Source: Rs1 sp038900335 (GTDB lineage Bacteria; Pseudomonadota; Gammaproteobacteria; Pseudomonadales; Balneatricaceae). From it: a stretch of 64,000 nt of DNA. The notes under the pieces were generated by a model. The model made no database searches. It was not told the origin of the DNA and saw only the letters and a program-made list of their open reading frames with translations. Positions 53,538 to 62,867 of this stretch are shown piece after piece (the first letter of the stretch is position 1; each line of letters begins with the position of its first letter). Location: NCBI GenBank assembly GCA_038900335.1, contig JBBMRB010000015.1, forward strand, positions 33,744 to 97,743. The letters are read 5' to 3'. The translations under genes and the position numbers were made by a program.

Positions 53538-55481
53538 TTAATGCTGCTCGCGCTCAAAGTAAGTATAACCTTGTAAGCTATCCTTGAAAGCCCCCAGCAT
53601 ACGCTGGCGCTGAGCTGCGGTTATTTTTCTATCACGTACCGCTTGTTCTGCTTTGCGTCTGAACTGTTCAAGCATTTGTTTAGGTTCGTATTCCACATAA
53701 CTGAGCACATCAGAAATACTGTCCCCTTGGAATTCGCGAACAAAATCAAAAGAGGCATCAGCGTTAACTTTTACGCTAACGACATTGGTATCGCCAAATA
53801 GATTATGTAAATCACCGAGGGTTTCCTGATAAGCACCTACAAGGAAAACACCAATATAGTACTCTTCGTTTTCTCGTAAACTATGTAGCGCTAGCGTGTT
53901 ACGAAGGCCTTGCGGTGAAATGAATTTATCGATTTTACCGTCACAATCGCAAGTGATGTCGGCAATAATAGCCTCCCTTGTCGGCTGCTCGTTTAACCGA
54001 TGTATTGGCATCACTGGGAATACTTGATCAATAGCCCAAATATCAGGAAGTGATTGGAACAAACTGAAATTACCGTAATAAATATCTGATAACAGCTCTG
54101 GCAGATTTTCCATTTCAGGGGGAATACGCTCAATTGTCTTCAATATTTTGGCAATTTTATCTAATACTGCAAGGGTAATATTATCAGCTAGCGCGCGATC
54201 GCGAAGCTCAACTTGACCGCGTCGAAACAGTTCCCTGATTTCATCACGGTAGAATAAGGCATCGTTGTAACACTCTTGAAAAGACTGCTCATTAACGGCG
54301 TTTACCACTGAAAATAAATTACATAGAGTCTCATGAGCATCTTCAGCTAGTGCTGCTGGTAATGGCTGAGGATCATGATTGCGCACGTCTAGTACATTGA
54401 ACAACAATAGTGATGAATAGGCGACAGTTGCTCTACCTGATTCAGTGACAATAGTCGGGTGTGCAATGTCAAGCGGGTCCAAGCTTTCAATAACAGTTTC
54501 AACAATATTGACACAGTATTCATCTAATTGATAATTCATGCTGTGAGTACTGTTGGTTCTGGCGCCTTCATAATCAACCGCTAAACCGCCACCTAGGTCT
54601 AAATATCCCATAGGCGCGCCCTCTTTAATCAAACCGCTATAGAAGCGGCAAGCTTCTTGGACGCCGCTGCGAATATTGCGAATATTAGGTATTTGTGAAC
54701 CTAGATGGCAATGCAGTAATTGTAGACAGTCGAGCATATTGGATGTTTTTAGTTTTTCAACCACATCAAGTAGCGCAGTCGTTGATAAACCGAAGATAGA
54801 GCGATCTCCACTATCTGCGTTCCAGTGTCCTTCGACAACAACGGATGATTTTATACGCGCACCAATGAGCGGGCGAATGCCTAACGCTTTAGAGCGTTCT
54901 AAAATAATCGGCAGCTCAGCAGGCGTCTCTAATACAAAAAAGCACTTAATGCCGAGTTCTATGGCATGCAGGCCTAAATCGATAAATTCTGCATCTTTAT
55001 AGCCATTACAAATAATTAAACTGTTGTGGTCTTGCAACTGCGACAGAGCAATGATTAACTCAGCTTTTGATCCGGCCTCAAGACCATGGTTATAGCTGCG
55101 GCCAAAATCTGCTATTTCTTCAATAACATGGCATTGCTGATTAACCTTAATAGGAAAAACGCCGCGGTATTGGCCACGATAAGAAGAGCTAGTAATGGCA
55201 TTGATGAAGGCTTCGTTCAATTCTTTAATACGCTGATCAAGCAGGTTTTCAATGCGTAAAACGCTAGGCATCTCTAAGCCACGCTCTTTCATGCCATCGA
55301 TAATATCGACGATAGAGACCGCTACTTTGCCCTGTTCGCTGTTAACGCAAACTTGTGCTTCACCTTTATCGGAGATGCTGAAATAACCAGCACCCCATTC
55401 ATTGATAGCGTATAATTTTGCACTGTCATTCACATCCCAATCAATTGGCGGGATATGGTGTGTTGAGGTTTCTTTTGTCAT
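53538..55481 (-). CDS. speA: Biosynthetic arginine decarboxylase
   Basis: SpeA decarboxylates arginine to agmatine with PLP. The 647-residue length is the E. coli size. Motifs include YRGVFPIKVNQQ with the PLP lysine K112, HNSLIICNGYKD, LHCHLGSQIPNIRNI, YLDLGGGLAVDYEG, and TESGRATVAYSSLLLFNV. The C-terminus ends with the QYTYFEREQ-like segment GYTYFEREQH. It is the first gene of the leftward polyamine operon, 67 bp ahead of the dehydrogenase, and its promoter must lie in 55482-55689. Confidence 0.97.
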   Translation of the reverse strand: MTKETSTHHIPPIDWDVNDSAKLYAINEWGAGYFSISDKGEAQVCVNSEQGKVAVSIVDIIDGMKERGLEMPSVLRIENLLDQRIKELNEAFINAITSSSYRGQYRGVFPIKVNQQCHVIEEIADFGRSYNHGLEAGSKAELIIALSQLQDHNSLIICNGYKDAEFIDLGLHAIELGIKCFFVLETPAELPIILERSKALGIRPLIGARIKSSVVVEGHWNADSGDRSIFGLSTTALLDVVEKLKTSNMLDCLQLLHCHLGSQIPNIRNIRSGVQEACRFYSGLIKEGAPMGYLDLGGGLAVDYEGARTNSTHSMNYQLDEYCVNIVETVIESLDPLDIAHPTIVTESGRATVAYSSLLLFNVLDVRNHDPQPLPAALAEDAHETLCNLFSVVNAVNEQSFQECYNDALFYRDEIRELFRRGQVELRDRALADNITLAVLDKIAKILKTIERIPPEMENLPELLSDIYYGNFSLFQSLPDIWAIDQVFPVMPIHRLNEQPTREAIIADITCDCDGKIDKFISPQGLRNTLALHSLRENEEYYIGVFLVGAYQETLGDLHNLFGDTNVVSVKVNADASFDFVREFQGDSISDVLSYVEYEPKQMLEQFRRKAEQAVRDRKITAAQRQRMLGAFKDSLQGYTYFEREQH

Positions 55482-55689
55482 AAAATAATCAAATTATCAA
55501 AGGGAAGTAACAGGCTGCTTTGTTAGCTAATTGTTTTAGCCATGGAGCGTTAAAGCAGGATGAACAGCAGTAAGAAATAGTACAATGTAAGCGAGCTGTT
55601 TTTATATATTATCCAGTTTTTTTATTAAAGAGCAAACGAGTTATATCGTTATTTAACGACAATAGCTTACATATAATAAAGGGTTTCTT

Positions 55690-56439
55690 TTGAAGTTAGG
55701 TAGAAGGCTAAAAGCGCTAGATAAATTGATAGGCAATAACTATCAACATATATGGGATTGTTGCTGTGATCACGGTTATTTAGGCCGGGCTTTGCTTGAA
55801 CGCCAGCAGGTTCAGTATGTACATTTTGTAGATTGTATAGACTCAATTACCGATAGGCTTAGACAACAATTATTAGATCAAGATAATCGCTCAAACGCTA
55901 ATAGTTTAAGTTCATGGCAGGTGCATACGATGGATGTATTAGATTTGCCCTTGGATGATTATGGGCAAAAGGCAGCGCATCTGATTATTATCGCAGGCGT
56001 TGGTGGTGAATTGACGCTTGCGATGGTCAAGCATCTTTGGCATCAGTACTCATCTCTTAATATTCATTTTTTATTATGCCCAGTACATCATCAATATGAA
56101 TTGCGCTCAGGCTTGCAAATGACCTCATTGACGGTACTAGATGAACTCTTAGTTATTGAAAATAATAGGTTTTATGAAATAATGTTACTAGCGACAAATA
56201 GTGCTAATGGCCAACCATTAACGGCTGTCGGTAGTCAGTTATGGCAAGTGCGCGCAAATGAGCAGTTAAGTAAGGCAGCTCAAACTTCGCTGATGGAGCA
56301 ATATTTAGTGAAAACAATAGCGCACTATCAGCGCTCGTTAAATATGCATGCAAAACATAGCGGTGAATTTAGCGAAATAACAGCCATTATAAAACAATAC
56401 CGCACTGTTGAGTATGCACTTGCTAATGACAGGGTTTAA
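55690..56439 (+). CDS. TrmK-like tRNA (adenine-N1) methyltransferase
   Basis: The 249-residue protein is a class-I SAM methyltransferase of the TrmK/COG2384 family, which in Bacillus makes m1A22 in tRNAs. Seen are GRRLKALDKLIG, the SAM loop IWDCCCDHGYLGRALLER, AHLIIIAGVGGELTLAMVK (TrmK usually has IAGMGG), and VLDELLVIENNRFYEIMLL. The family is less common in gammaproteobacteria, so the tRNA position is uncertain here. The TTG start is supported by AAGGG at 55679-55683. It is convergent with, and overlaps by 4 bp, the siderophore-interacting gene. Confidence 0.85.
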   Translation: MKLGRRLKALDKLIGNNYQHIWDCCCDHGYLGRALLERQQVQYVHFVDCIDSITDRLRQQLLDQDNRSNANSLSSWQVHTMDVLDLPLDDYGQKAAHLIIIAGVGGELTLAMVKHLWHQYSSLNIHFLLCPVHHQYELRSGLQMTSLTVLDELLVIENNRFYEIMLLATNSANGQPLTAVGSQLWQVRANEQLSKAAQTSLMEQYLVKTIAHYQRSLNMHAKHSGEFSEITAIIKQYRTVEYALANDRV

Positions 56440-57236
56440 GCCGTTCTCGCATCCGCCATTTTAACCTGTTTGTGCTCATCCTCAGATAAGCCAAGTTTCC
56501 AATAACTGCTAGCGTAGATATGACGCTTGTCGATGTTTAAGTGCTGGCTAAAATGTTGTCGGATTTCACGCATGCTGTTGAATTCGCAGGCAATCCAAAC
56601 ACTAGCAGTACCCAACAGAGCAGGGCATTGCTGTACTTTATGTAATAAGCTGCTGCTCTGCTGCTGATCAGTATTTGATTGGGGGTACTTTATAATCCAG
56701 TGTAGCTCTAGCGCTGCTGGTAAATCAAAATGCTGGATATCCTTGGAAGTTAATACTTCAATAACGGCGTAACCTTTAGCGGTGCTAGGTAGTTGTTCAA
56801 AATTAACACCGATAGCAGGTAGCGCCGTCATATCACCGACTATAAAAAACCAATCGGCATGTAAATCGACTATTTTCTTTTTGCCTGGGCCTGCGACATA
56901 GATAGTACTGCCTATTGAGCAGTGCCCAGCCCAAGTGGAGGCCGGGCCTGCTTCATGTATTACAAAGTCGACGTCAATTTGTGCAGGGTTAGCTCGCTGG
57001 TTTCTAATAGTGTAAGTGCGTAGTAAAGGTCGTGAGCTCGCATCTTCGCTCTGAATTTGTTGCTCTATATCGCCATCTAATTTATCAGCTCTGGCAAAGT
57101 GTAGTTTAATATAACCGCCTTCTTGAGCAGCGGCTAAGCTCGCTAAATCATCTCCTGCTAAGGTTATACGTAGCATATTAGCACTAATAAATTGTTTGCC
57201 GATAACAGTGAGTTTACGAGGTAATGCTCTAGCCAT
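56436..57236 (-). CDS. Siderophore-interacting protein (ferric-siderophore reductase, ViuB type)
   Basis: The 266-residue flavoprotein has the SIP layout: PRKLTVIGKQFISANMLRIT, a FAD site with RPLLRTYTIRNQR, VDFVIHEAGPASTWAGHC, YVAGPGKKKIV, and the C-terminal YASSYWKLGLSEDEHK. These proteins release iron in the cytoplasm by reducing ferric siderophores. A Fur box lies 37 bp upstream. No siderophore synthesis, TonB receptor or transporter gene is in the window, so the siderophore is taken up by genes elsewhere. The ATG at 57236 is preferred over a TTG four codons upstream. Confidence 0.93.
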   Translation of the reverse strand: MARALPRKLTVIGKQFISANMLRITLAGDDLASLAAAQEGGYIKLHFARADKLDGDIEQQIQSEDASSRPLLRTYTIRNQRANPAQIDVDFVIHEAGPASTWAGHCSIGSTIYVAGPGKKKIVDLHADWFFIVGDMTALPAIGVNFEQLPSTAKGYAVIEVLTSKDIQHFDLPAALELHWIIKYPQSNTDQQQSSSLLHKVQQCPALLGTASVWIACEFNSMREIRQHFSQHLNIDKRHIYASSYWKLGLSEDEHKQVKMADARTA

Positions 57237-57272
57237 GAGAAATTCCAAACAAGTTTAAAATGATATGTTAAT

Positions 57273-57291
57273 GCAACTGATTATCATTTGC
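57273..57291 (-). promoter_or_regulatory. Predicted Fur box for the siderophore-interacting gene
   Basis: Read leftward, GCAAATGATAATCAGTTGC matches the 19-bp Fur consensus at 14 positions, with a near-perfect core AATGATAATCA. It lies 37 bp upstream of the gene start, where repression by Fe-Fur would be expected. Confidence 0.75.
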
Positions 57292-57724
57292 AATGATAAA
57301 TGTTTGTTTTATTGGTATCAGTGCTGAGACTATAATAAGTAATTATTTAATAATTACTGTCGTTAACTCAGCCCTCTGTCATTTAGGACAAATATATTGA
57401 GTATTACAATATCAAAGTTAATACCGTCGTTTACTGATTTTGCCAGTATGTAGTGCTGCAACATCACCCTTTTACTTTTCAGCATGAGTTAATAGGCCCC
57501 CAAGATCATTACATTTATTAGATGAGCAGTCTCTCGCTGAAAAAGCACGACAAGAACAGGTTTTGATAGCCCAAATTTGATGGTGTTAGTATCGTCTAAA
57601 TTAACCATTAAGTTACTTTGATGATGACAGGTGTCGTATTGGGCCTGTTGTTTTATATAAAGTGGGGCTTCATCAAATAAATTAACAACCTATTATTCAA
57701 TGATATTGCAACGACACAATTAGG
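57292..57724. other. Gene-free spacer between divergent SIP and GNAT genes, with a possible protein remnant
   Basis: This region carries the palindrome AGTAATTAT-TTA-ATAATTACT (57338-57358). Rightward, bases 57509-57580 encode a short open stretch, SLHLLDEQSLAEKARQEQ and a few more residues, that reads like the C-terminus of a protein but has a stop codon 18 bases upstream and no start. It may be the end of a lost gene. I do not recognise the family. No other coding signal is seen. Confidence 0.35.
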
Positions 57725-58441
57725 ATGACTATGAATAAGAATGTATTTGATCAAGCGATAGGTGAGCCAGTTATTGACTGGCAAGAAAAAGAGTATCCAA
57801 GCTGTAATATATTAGCGGGGCGCTTTTGTCGATTAGAGAGACTGAAGCCAAAGCGCCATGCGCAGAGCTTGTTTACTACATTGTGTGATAGGCAATTTGA
57901 TGAAAATTGGACTTATCTTCCGTACGGGCCATTTGCCGATTATGATTTATTCTATCAATGGCTAAGTGCTAGCGCGCAGCTCACAGACCCTCTGTTTTTT
58001 AGCGTGATTGATCAGGCGACTAATCAAGCGGTCGGTTTAGTTAGCTATTTAAGAGTGGATCCTCAGGTAGGTGCGGCAGAGGTAGGGCACATTCATTTTT
58101 CCTCGAAAATACAACAAACGGCCATTGCGAGTGAATCGATGTATTTAATGATGCAGTACTTGTTCGATGAGCTTGGTTATAGGCGCTATGAGTGGAAGTG
58201 TGACAGTTTGAATGCACCATCGAAAAAAGCAGCGCTGCGGTTAGGTTTTGAATATGAGGGGACTTTCAAACAGGCCACTATATATAAAAATAGAAACCGT
58301 GATACCGCTTGGTACGCGATAGTTGATAAGCAATGGCCGATGATAAAACAGGGTTTTGAAAGATGGTTAGCTGCTGAGAATTTTGATGATAAAGGTCGTC
58401 AAAAGAGTAAATTGACTACCGGTAAAGCGTTAGCTATTTAG
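57725..58441 (+). CDS. GNAT family N-acetyltransferase (RimJ/RimL type)
   Basis: The 238-residue protein has the GNAT acetyl-CoA fold of the ribosomal-protein acetyltransferase branch: RFCRLERLKPKRHAQSLFTT, FFSVIDQATNQAVGLVSYLR, AEVGHIHFSSKIQQTAIASE, and YRRYEWKCDSLNAPSKKAAL (CoA region), LRLGFEYEGTF. Members acetylate small molecules or protein N-termini. The substrate is unknown. The second ATG at 57731 is equally possible. It is a single gene between the spacer and the DUF808 gene. Confidence 0.88.
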   Translation: MTMNKNVFDQAIGEPVIDWQEKEYPSCNILAGRFCRLERLKPKRHAQSLFTTLCDRQFDENWTYLPYGPFADYDLFYQWLSASAQLTDPLFFSVIDQATNQAVGLVSYLRVDPQVGAAEVGHIHFSSKIQQTAIASESMYLMMQYLFDELGYRRYEWKCDSLNAPSKKAALRLGFEYEGTFKQATIYKNRNRDTAWYAIVDKQWPMIKQGFERWLAAENFDDKGRQKSKLTTGKALAI

Positions 58442-58565
58442 TGCCTAGTATTGGCAAAAAATGAGTTGGTTTAAACGCTCTTATAATAGACACTGGCTAC
58501 CTGTGTGAACATTGTAACAAAGTACGAAGCAGGTAATCTTCCTTATACTACTCATGGAGAGAAAT

Positions 58566-59519
58566 ATGGCAGGTGCTAGTTTATTAGCATTATTGGATGA
58601 CATCGCCACGGTATTGGACGATGTTGCTATTTTAAGTAAAGTTGCAGTAAAAAAAACAGCAGGTGTATTAGGGGATGACTTAGCATTAAATGCTGAACAA
58701 GTCGCTGGTGTAAAAGCTGAGCGAGAAATTCCAGTTATCATCAGTGTGGCTAAAGGCTCTTTTAAGAATAAGTTTATTCTAGTGCCCGCTGCACTATTTA
58801 TTAGTGCTCTCGCGCCATGGCTGATTACGCCCTTGTTAATGCTAGGCGGTGCGTTCTTATGTTATGAGGGTTGTGAAAAGGTTTGGCATAGTTTAACTTA
58901 TAAAAAAGAAGCTTACGATGCAGCTACTATTTTAGAGCAGAGTAAAATAGAGAATATCGATAGTAACGAGGATTTACAGGCTTTAGAAAACGAGAAGGTT
59001 AAAGGGGCAATACGCACAGATTTTATTCTCTCGGCAGAGATTATCGTTATTGCTTTAGGTGCGGTACAAAGTGCACCTTTTATCACTCAAGTAGCGGTCG
59101 TCTCTTTTGTCGCGATAATGATTACTTTTTTCGTTTATGGTTTAGTAGCGCTCATTGTGAGGATGGATGATGCCGGGCTTTATTTACTTAAATTAAAAGG
59201 CGTCGGTTTAGGTATCAAACTAAAGCATGTTATTGGTGCTTTTCTATTATCATTCGCACCAAAACTTATGAGAGCATTAACATATATTGGTACAGTTGCA
59301 ATGTTTTTGGTTGGCGGTGGTATTGTCGTCCGTGGTATTGAGCGACTTAGTCATATATCACACCTTATTGAAAACTATGCGAATGACCAGCAAGGTGTTG
59401 AGGGGCTTGTGCTAATAGTATTGCCGTCTTTGTTTGCGGCTATAATAGGTATTGTCTTGGGTGCGGCTTTATTAATGATTCATCATTTGATGATGCTGAT
59501 AAAAGGTATTAATAAGTAG
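58566..59519 (+). CDS. DUF808 (YedI) family membrane protein
   Basis: This 317-residue inner-membrane protein belongs to the DUF808 family: MAGASLLALLDDIATVLDDV at the start, VAVKKTAGVLGDDLALNAEQ, PVIISVAKGSFKNKFILVP, LGGAFLCYEGCEKV, and several membrane segments in the C-terminal half. Its function is not known in any organism I can name. GGAGAG at 58556-58561 places the start at ATG 58566. It stands between the GNAT gene and a convergent RIO kinase gene. Confidence 0.92.
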   Translation: MAGASLLALLDDIATVLDDVAILSKVAVKKTAGVLGDDLALNAEQVAGVKAEREIPVIISVAKGSFKNKFILVPAALFISALAPWLITPLLMLGGAFLCYEGCEKVWHSLTYKKEAYDAATILEQSKIENIDSNEDLQALENEKVKGAIRTDFILSAEIIVIALGAVQSAPFITQVAVVSFVAIMITFFVYGLVALIVRMDDAGLYLLKLKGVGLGIKLKHVIGAFLLSFAPKLMRALTYIGTVAMFLVGGGIVVRGIERLSHISHLIENYANDQQGVEGLVLIVLPSLFAAIIGIVLGAALLMIHHLMMLIKGINK

Positions 59520-59597
59520 TATAAACGATGAATTTGGCTGAAATAGCCGAGCTCCTTGAATAGTCACTGCTTTAAATGACATGTCAGGGAGCGGTTA

Positions 59598-60452
59598 TTA
59601 ATCTTCTTGTGGGGCGTTAAGGCGTTCTTGTCTGGCGTTTTCTTCTTCAATGATAGATTTTATCTCTAACATCACCGAATCAACATCAGCACTGTGGGTA
59701 TCTTGTTTAAAGTTGCCAGTTAGCTCTGTTTCAAGAGTGAGCTGAGCATTTTCATACAGTTCCCACATTTCTTGAGCATAATATGTCTCTAACAACTGCG
59801 GTGCAAACTGGCCAAAGTAATGGGTCATGTTTTCTACATCACGAATCAGCATCGATTTTGCATGGTTATTTGCCGAGGCGTCTACCGCTTGCGGTAAATC
59901 AATAATTACCGGACCGTATTGATCGACCAGAACATTGAATTCAGATAAATCACCGTGCACAATACCTGCACATAGCATGCGCATAATATAAGTCATCACT
60001 GTGTAGTGATCTTCAACTGCCTGTTCTGCAGACATAGTGACATCGCCTAAACGCGGAGCAACATCGCCGTCGGCATCAGTAATTAGCTCCATCAATAGTA
60101 CGCCATCAAGACAACCAAAGGTTTCTGGCACACGTACATTTGCAGCATGGAGTGTTTGTAAGGCATCTATTTCCGCATTTTGCCAGCTTTCTTCTTGCTG
60201 TTTGCGGCCATATTTAGAGCCTTTTTCCATTGCTCTATTACGGCGTGTATTGCGTACTTTTCTGCCTTCTTGATAAGTGACTGCTTTTTTAAAGCTGCGC
60301 TGTGCCGCTTCTTTGTATACTTTCGCACAACGAATTTCGCCATGGCTAGCTACTACATAAACATCAGCTTCTTTGCCGCTCATTAAACGGGAAAGGACTT
60401 TATCGACTAACCCATCATCAACTAAGGGCTGTATTCGTTTTGGAATCTTCAT
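59598..60452 (-). CDS. RIO1-family serine protein kinase
   Basis: The 284-residue atypical kinase has a nucleotide loop in GKEADVYVVASHGEIRCAKV (with lysine in AKVYKEA), catalytic HGDLSEFNVLVDQYG, and the metal-binding aspartate in IIDLPQAVDA. Its N-terminal KIPKRIQPLVDDGLVDKVLS and a basic segment (VRNTRRNRAMEKGSKYG) match the bacterial RIO group. These kinases occur in pseudomonads and related marine bacteria; targets are not established. It is convergent with the DUF808 gene. Confidence 0.93.
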   Translation of the reverse strand: MKIPKRIQPLVDDGLVDKVLSRLMSGKEADVYVVASHGEIRCAKVYKEAAQRSFKKAVTYQEGRKVRNTRRNRAMEKGSKYGRKQQEESWQNAEIDALQTLHAANVRVPETFGCLDGVLLMELITDADGDVAPRLGDVTMSAEQAVEDHYTVMTYIMRMLCAGIVHGDLSEFNVLVDQYGPVIIDLPQAVDASANNHAKSMLIRDVENMTHYFGQFAPQLLETYYAQEMWELYENAQLTLETELTGNFKQDTHSADVDSVMLEIKSIIEEENARQERLNAPQED

Positions 60453-60647
60453 GGCGCCCTTTATACTTTATCTTGTTCCACGATGGAATAAAAAAGTGTA
60501 AATTGTAGTCGGAATCAGGCTTTTATAGGTGTGTTTAGGTATTAGTTGCTATTTTTTAAGCAGCTCGCCATTGATAATATGCAATATCACCAAGGTTAAC
60601 TATTGGTCCTTGCGCCAAATCTCTCATCATTGATATGGGTATTAGTA

Positions 60648-61958
60648 ATGAAAAATATTTTTTATTTGATCTGCATTTTTTTGCTGACATCGTGCAGCTC
60701 AGAGCCGTCATGGTATCAACCAACAGGAAGTGCTGCAGGGGTTCCTGAAGATACAGAGCAAAGTTTTGAAGAGTATGTAGAGAGTAGTCGTCAAAATATT
60801 GAAAGGGTACTTAGCGAGCACCGTTTTATTAACGGTGAATCGCCCTATCTTGGTAATTACAGCTTAGCTGAAGTAGTTGATATGCGCAGCCCGTTTCAAT
60901 TGCCAGTAAACTCAGAACAGCTGTGTTCCAATAAAGAGCGGGGAGCAGGTAAGGGTTTTTTGCTAATACATGGTTTAACTGATTCACCGTATTTACTAAA
61001 AGGCTTGGCTAATTCAATAGCACAGCAAAATCCTTGCGCATTAATTAGAGCCGTATTGTTACCGGGTCATGGCACAGTGGTTGGCGATACGCTGAATATG
61101 AAATATCAAGATTGGCAGGCCATAACGCAATATGGTGTCAACAGCTTTAATGCACTGCAACACATAGACAGCGTTTATTTAGTCGGCTTTTCTACAGGCA
61201 CTGCTCTAGCGATAAAACACAGTGCACAGCTCGCGACAGATACTAAAGTAAAGGGTTTGATCCTATTATCTACAGCATTAAAAGCGAGTAGCGATTTAGC
61301 TTGGCTGACGACATATATAAAAGGAGTGAAACCTTGGTTGGATCAAAAAATAGAGCGAGATGCCGCTAGGTATTCATCGTTCTCAGCAAACGCGGGTTCA
61401 CAGTTTTATCAGCTGACCAAAAACTTATCTGATGAAGAGTATCAAACGCAGTTGCCGGTGTTAATGGTGCTTAGCAGTGATGATGCCACTGTTAATGCGC
61501 AAGCTAGTAGAGAGTATTTTTGTGATAGTGTGTCGAATAAGCGCAAATTGCTGTTGTGGTACAAAGGGTTTGCACAGCCAAGTGCCACTCACTGTGCAGG
61601 TGTTGTCGAAATTGAGCGCCAGCCGTTAACGCAAAGTTATAAAGGTGATGCATACCAATATGCCAATCTTGCTCACACAGGGGTGCCTGTGTCACCTGAT
61701 GATGCACATTATGGTGTAAAGGGTGTTTATCGTGATTGTAAAGCATACGAGCAAGAGGGGGATGATTCTCTCTGGTTGCAGTGTATGCAAGATAATAGCA
61801 GTACAATATTTGCGGAAAAAAATATAGCTGAATTGGAGCAGGTGCTAAACAATGAGATGTGGAGAAGAGGTACGTTTAACAAAGATTATCAGCAGTTGCT
61901 GCAGGCAATCACTTGCTTTGTGCAGAGCGAATGTAAACTAGAATCCATCCAATATTAA
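60648..61958 (+). CDS. Lipoprotein alpha/beta hydrolase
   Basis: The 436-residue protein starts with a lipoprotein signal (MKNIFYLICIFLLTSC, lipobox LTSC), so it is probably anchored at the outer or inner membrane. The hydrolase part has FLLIHGLTDSPYLLKGLA (oxyanion loop), LLPGHGTVVGD, the nucleophile in LVGFSTGTALAIKHS, and a late acid/histidine region (VLSSDDATVNAQ, ANLAHTGVPVSPDD). It resembles serine aminopeptidase-S33 or monoglyceride-lipase folds; the substrate is unknown. The ATG at 60648 is chosen because the lipobox follows. It lies 9 bp before mutM, so the two share a transcript. Confidence 0.87.
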   Translation: MKNIFYLICIFLLTSCSSEPSWYQPTGSAAGVPEDTEQSFEEYVESSRQNIERVLSEHRFINGESPYLGNYSLAEVVDMRSPFQLPVNSEQLCSNKERGAGKGFLLIHGLTDSPYLLKGLANSIAQQNPCALIRAVLLPGHGTVVGDTLNMKYQDWQAITQYGVNSFNALQHIDSVYLVGFSTGTALAIKHSAQLATDTKVKGLILLSTALKASSDLAWLTTYIKGVKPWLDQKIERDAARYSSFSANAGSQFYQLTKNLSDEEYQTQLPVLMVLSSDDATVNAQASREYFCDSVSNKRKLLLWYKGFAQPSATHCAGVVEIERQPLTQSYKGDAYQYANLAHTGVPVSPDDAHYGVKGVYRDCKAYEQEGDDSLWLQCMQDNSSTIFAEKNIAELEQVLNNEMWRRGTFNKDYQQLLQAITCFVQSECKLESIQY

Positions 61959-61967
61959 GGTGCATTA

Positions 61968-62795
61968 ATGCCAGAGTTACCTGAAGTAGAAACAACCCGA
62001 CGTGGAATAGAGCCGCATATTAGTGGCCGTGTAGTAAAAGAAGTTGTTATTAGACAACCCCAGCTGCGTTGGTTGATACCTGCAGAGCTGGTGCAACTGT
62101 TGCCAGGTAGTGTCTTAAATAAAGTAACTAGAAGAGCTAAGTATTTACTGCTGGAATTTGATAGCGGCAGCCTTATTATACATTTAGGTATGTCCGGTAG
62201 TTTAAGAGTGTTACTGGCAGAGCAAGAAGTAAAAAAACATGATCATTTTGAATTGGTGTTTAATGATAATGTGATATTAAGATTGACCGACCCCAGGCGA
62301 TTTGGCGCTGTTCTATGGCAGCAGCGTGATACAGCGCACAAGCTGCTAACACATTTAGGCCCAGAGCCGCTGAGCGATGATTTTACAATTTCAACGTTTG
62401 AGCAAGCGGCTAAGAATAGAAGTGTGCCAATAAAGACCTTTGTAATGGATAGCAAAGTAGTAGTAGGGGTTGGTAATATCTATGCTTGCGAAGCCTTATA
62501 TGCCGCTAAAATACATCCGTTAACGCCTGTTAATCAACTGAGCAAGGCCAAGTTTAAGGCTTTAGTAGCAGCAATAAAGTATATCCTGGGTGCCGCGATA
62601 GAGCGCGGTGGTACAACATTAAAAGACTTTGTTGGTGGCGATGGTAAACCGGGCTATTTTGCTCAAGAGCTACAAGTGTACGCTAGGAAAGGGCAGTCTT
62701 GTAATGCTTGTCAAAAGCCATTGCAAGAGTTGAAAATAGCGCAGCGATCCACTGTGTTCTGCCCTAATTGTCAGCGCCTACCTAGAAAAAAGTAA
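61968..62795 (+). CDS. mutM: Formamidopyrimidine-DNA glycosylase
   Basis: MutM (Fpg) excises oxidised purines, including 8-oxoguanine, and nicks the strand. The 275-residue protein begins with PELPEVE, where the N-terminal proline (after Met removal) is the nucleophile and the adjacent glutamate helps catalysis. A helix-two-turn-helix region contains VVGVGNIYACEALYAAKIHP. The C-terminal zinc finger has four cysteines (SCNACQKPLQ, VFCPNCQR). It follows the lipoprotein hydrolase gene closely. Confidence 0.98.
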   Translation: MPELPEVETTRRGIEPHISGRVVKEVVIRQPQLRWLIPAELVQLLPGSVLNKVTRRAKYLLLEFDSGSLIIHLGMSGSLRVLLAEQEVKKHDHFELVFNDNVILRLTDPRRFGAVLWQQRDTAHKLLTHLGPEPLSDDFTISTFEQAAKNRSVPIKTFVMDSKVVVGVGNIYACEALYAAKIHPLTPVNQLSKAKFKALVAAIKYILGAAIERGGTTLKDFVGGDGKPGYFAQELQVYARKGQSCNACQKPLQELKIAQRSTVFCPNCQRLPRKK

Positions 62796-62867
62796 GTTTA
62801 ATGCTAGTCAATAGTCACAAAACTATATTGCTTGTAAGTCAGCCGAGAAATGTAATGTCTGGGCTGG

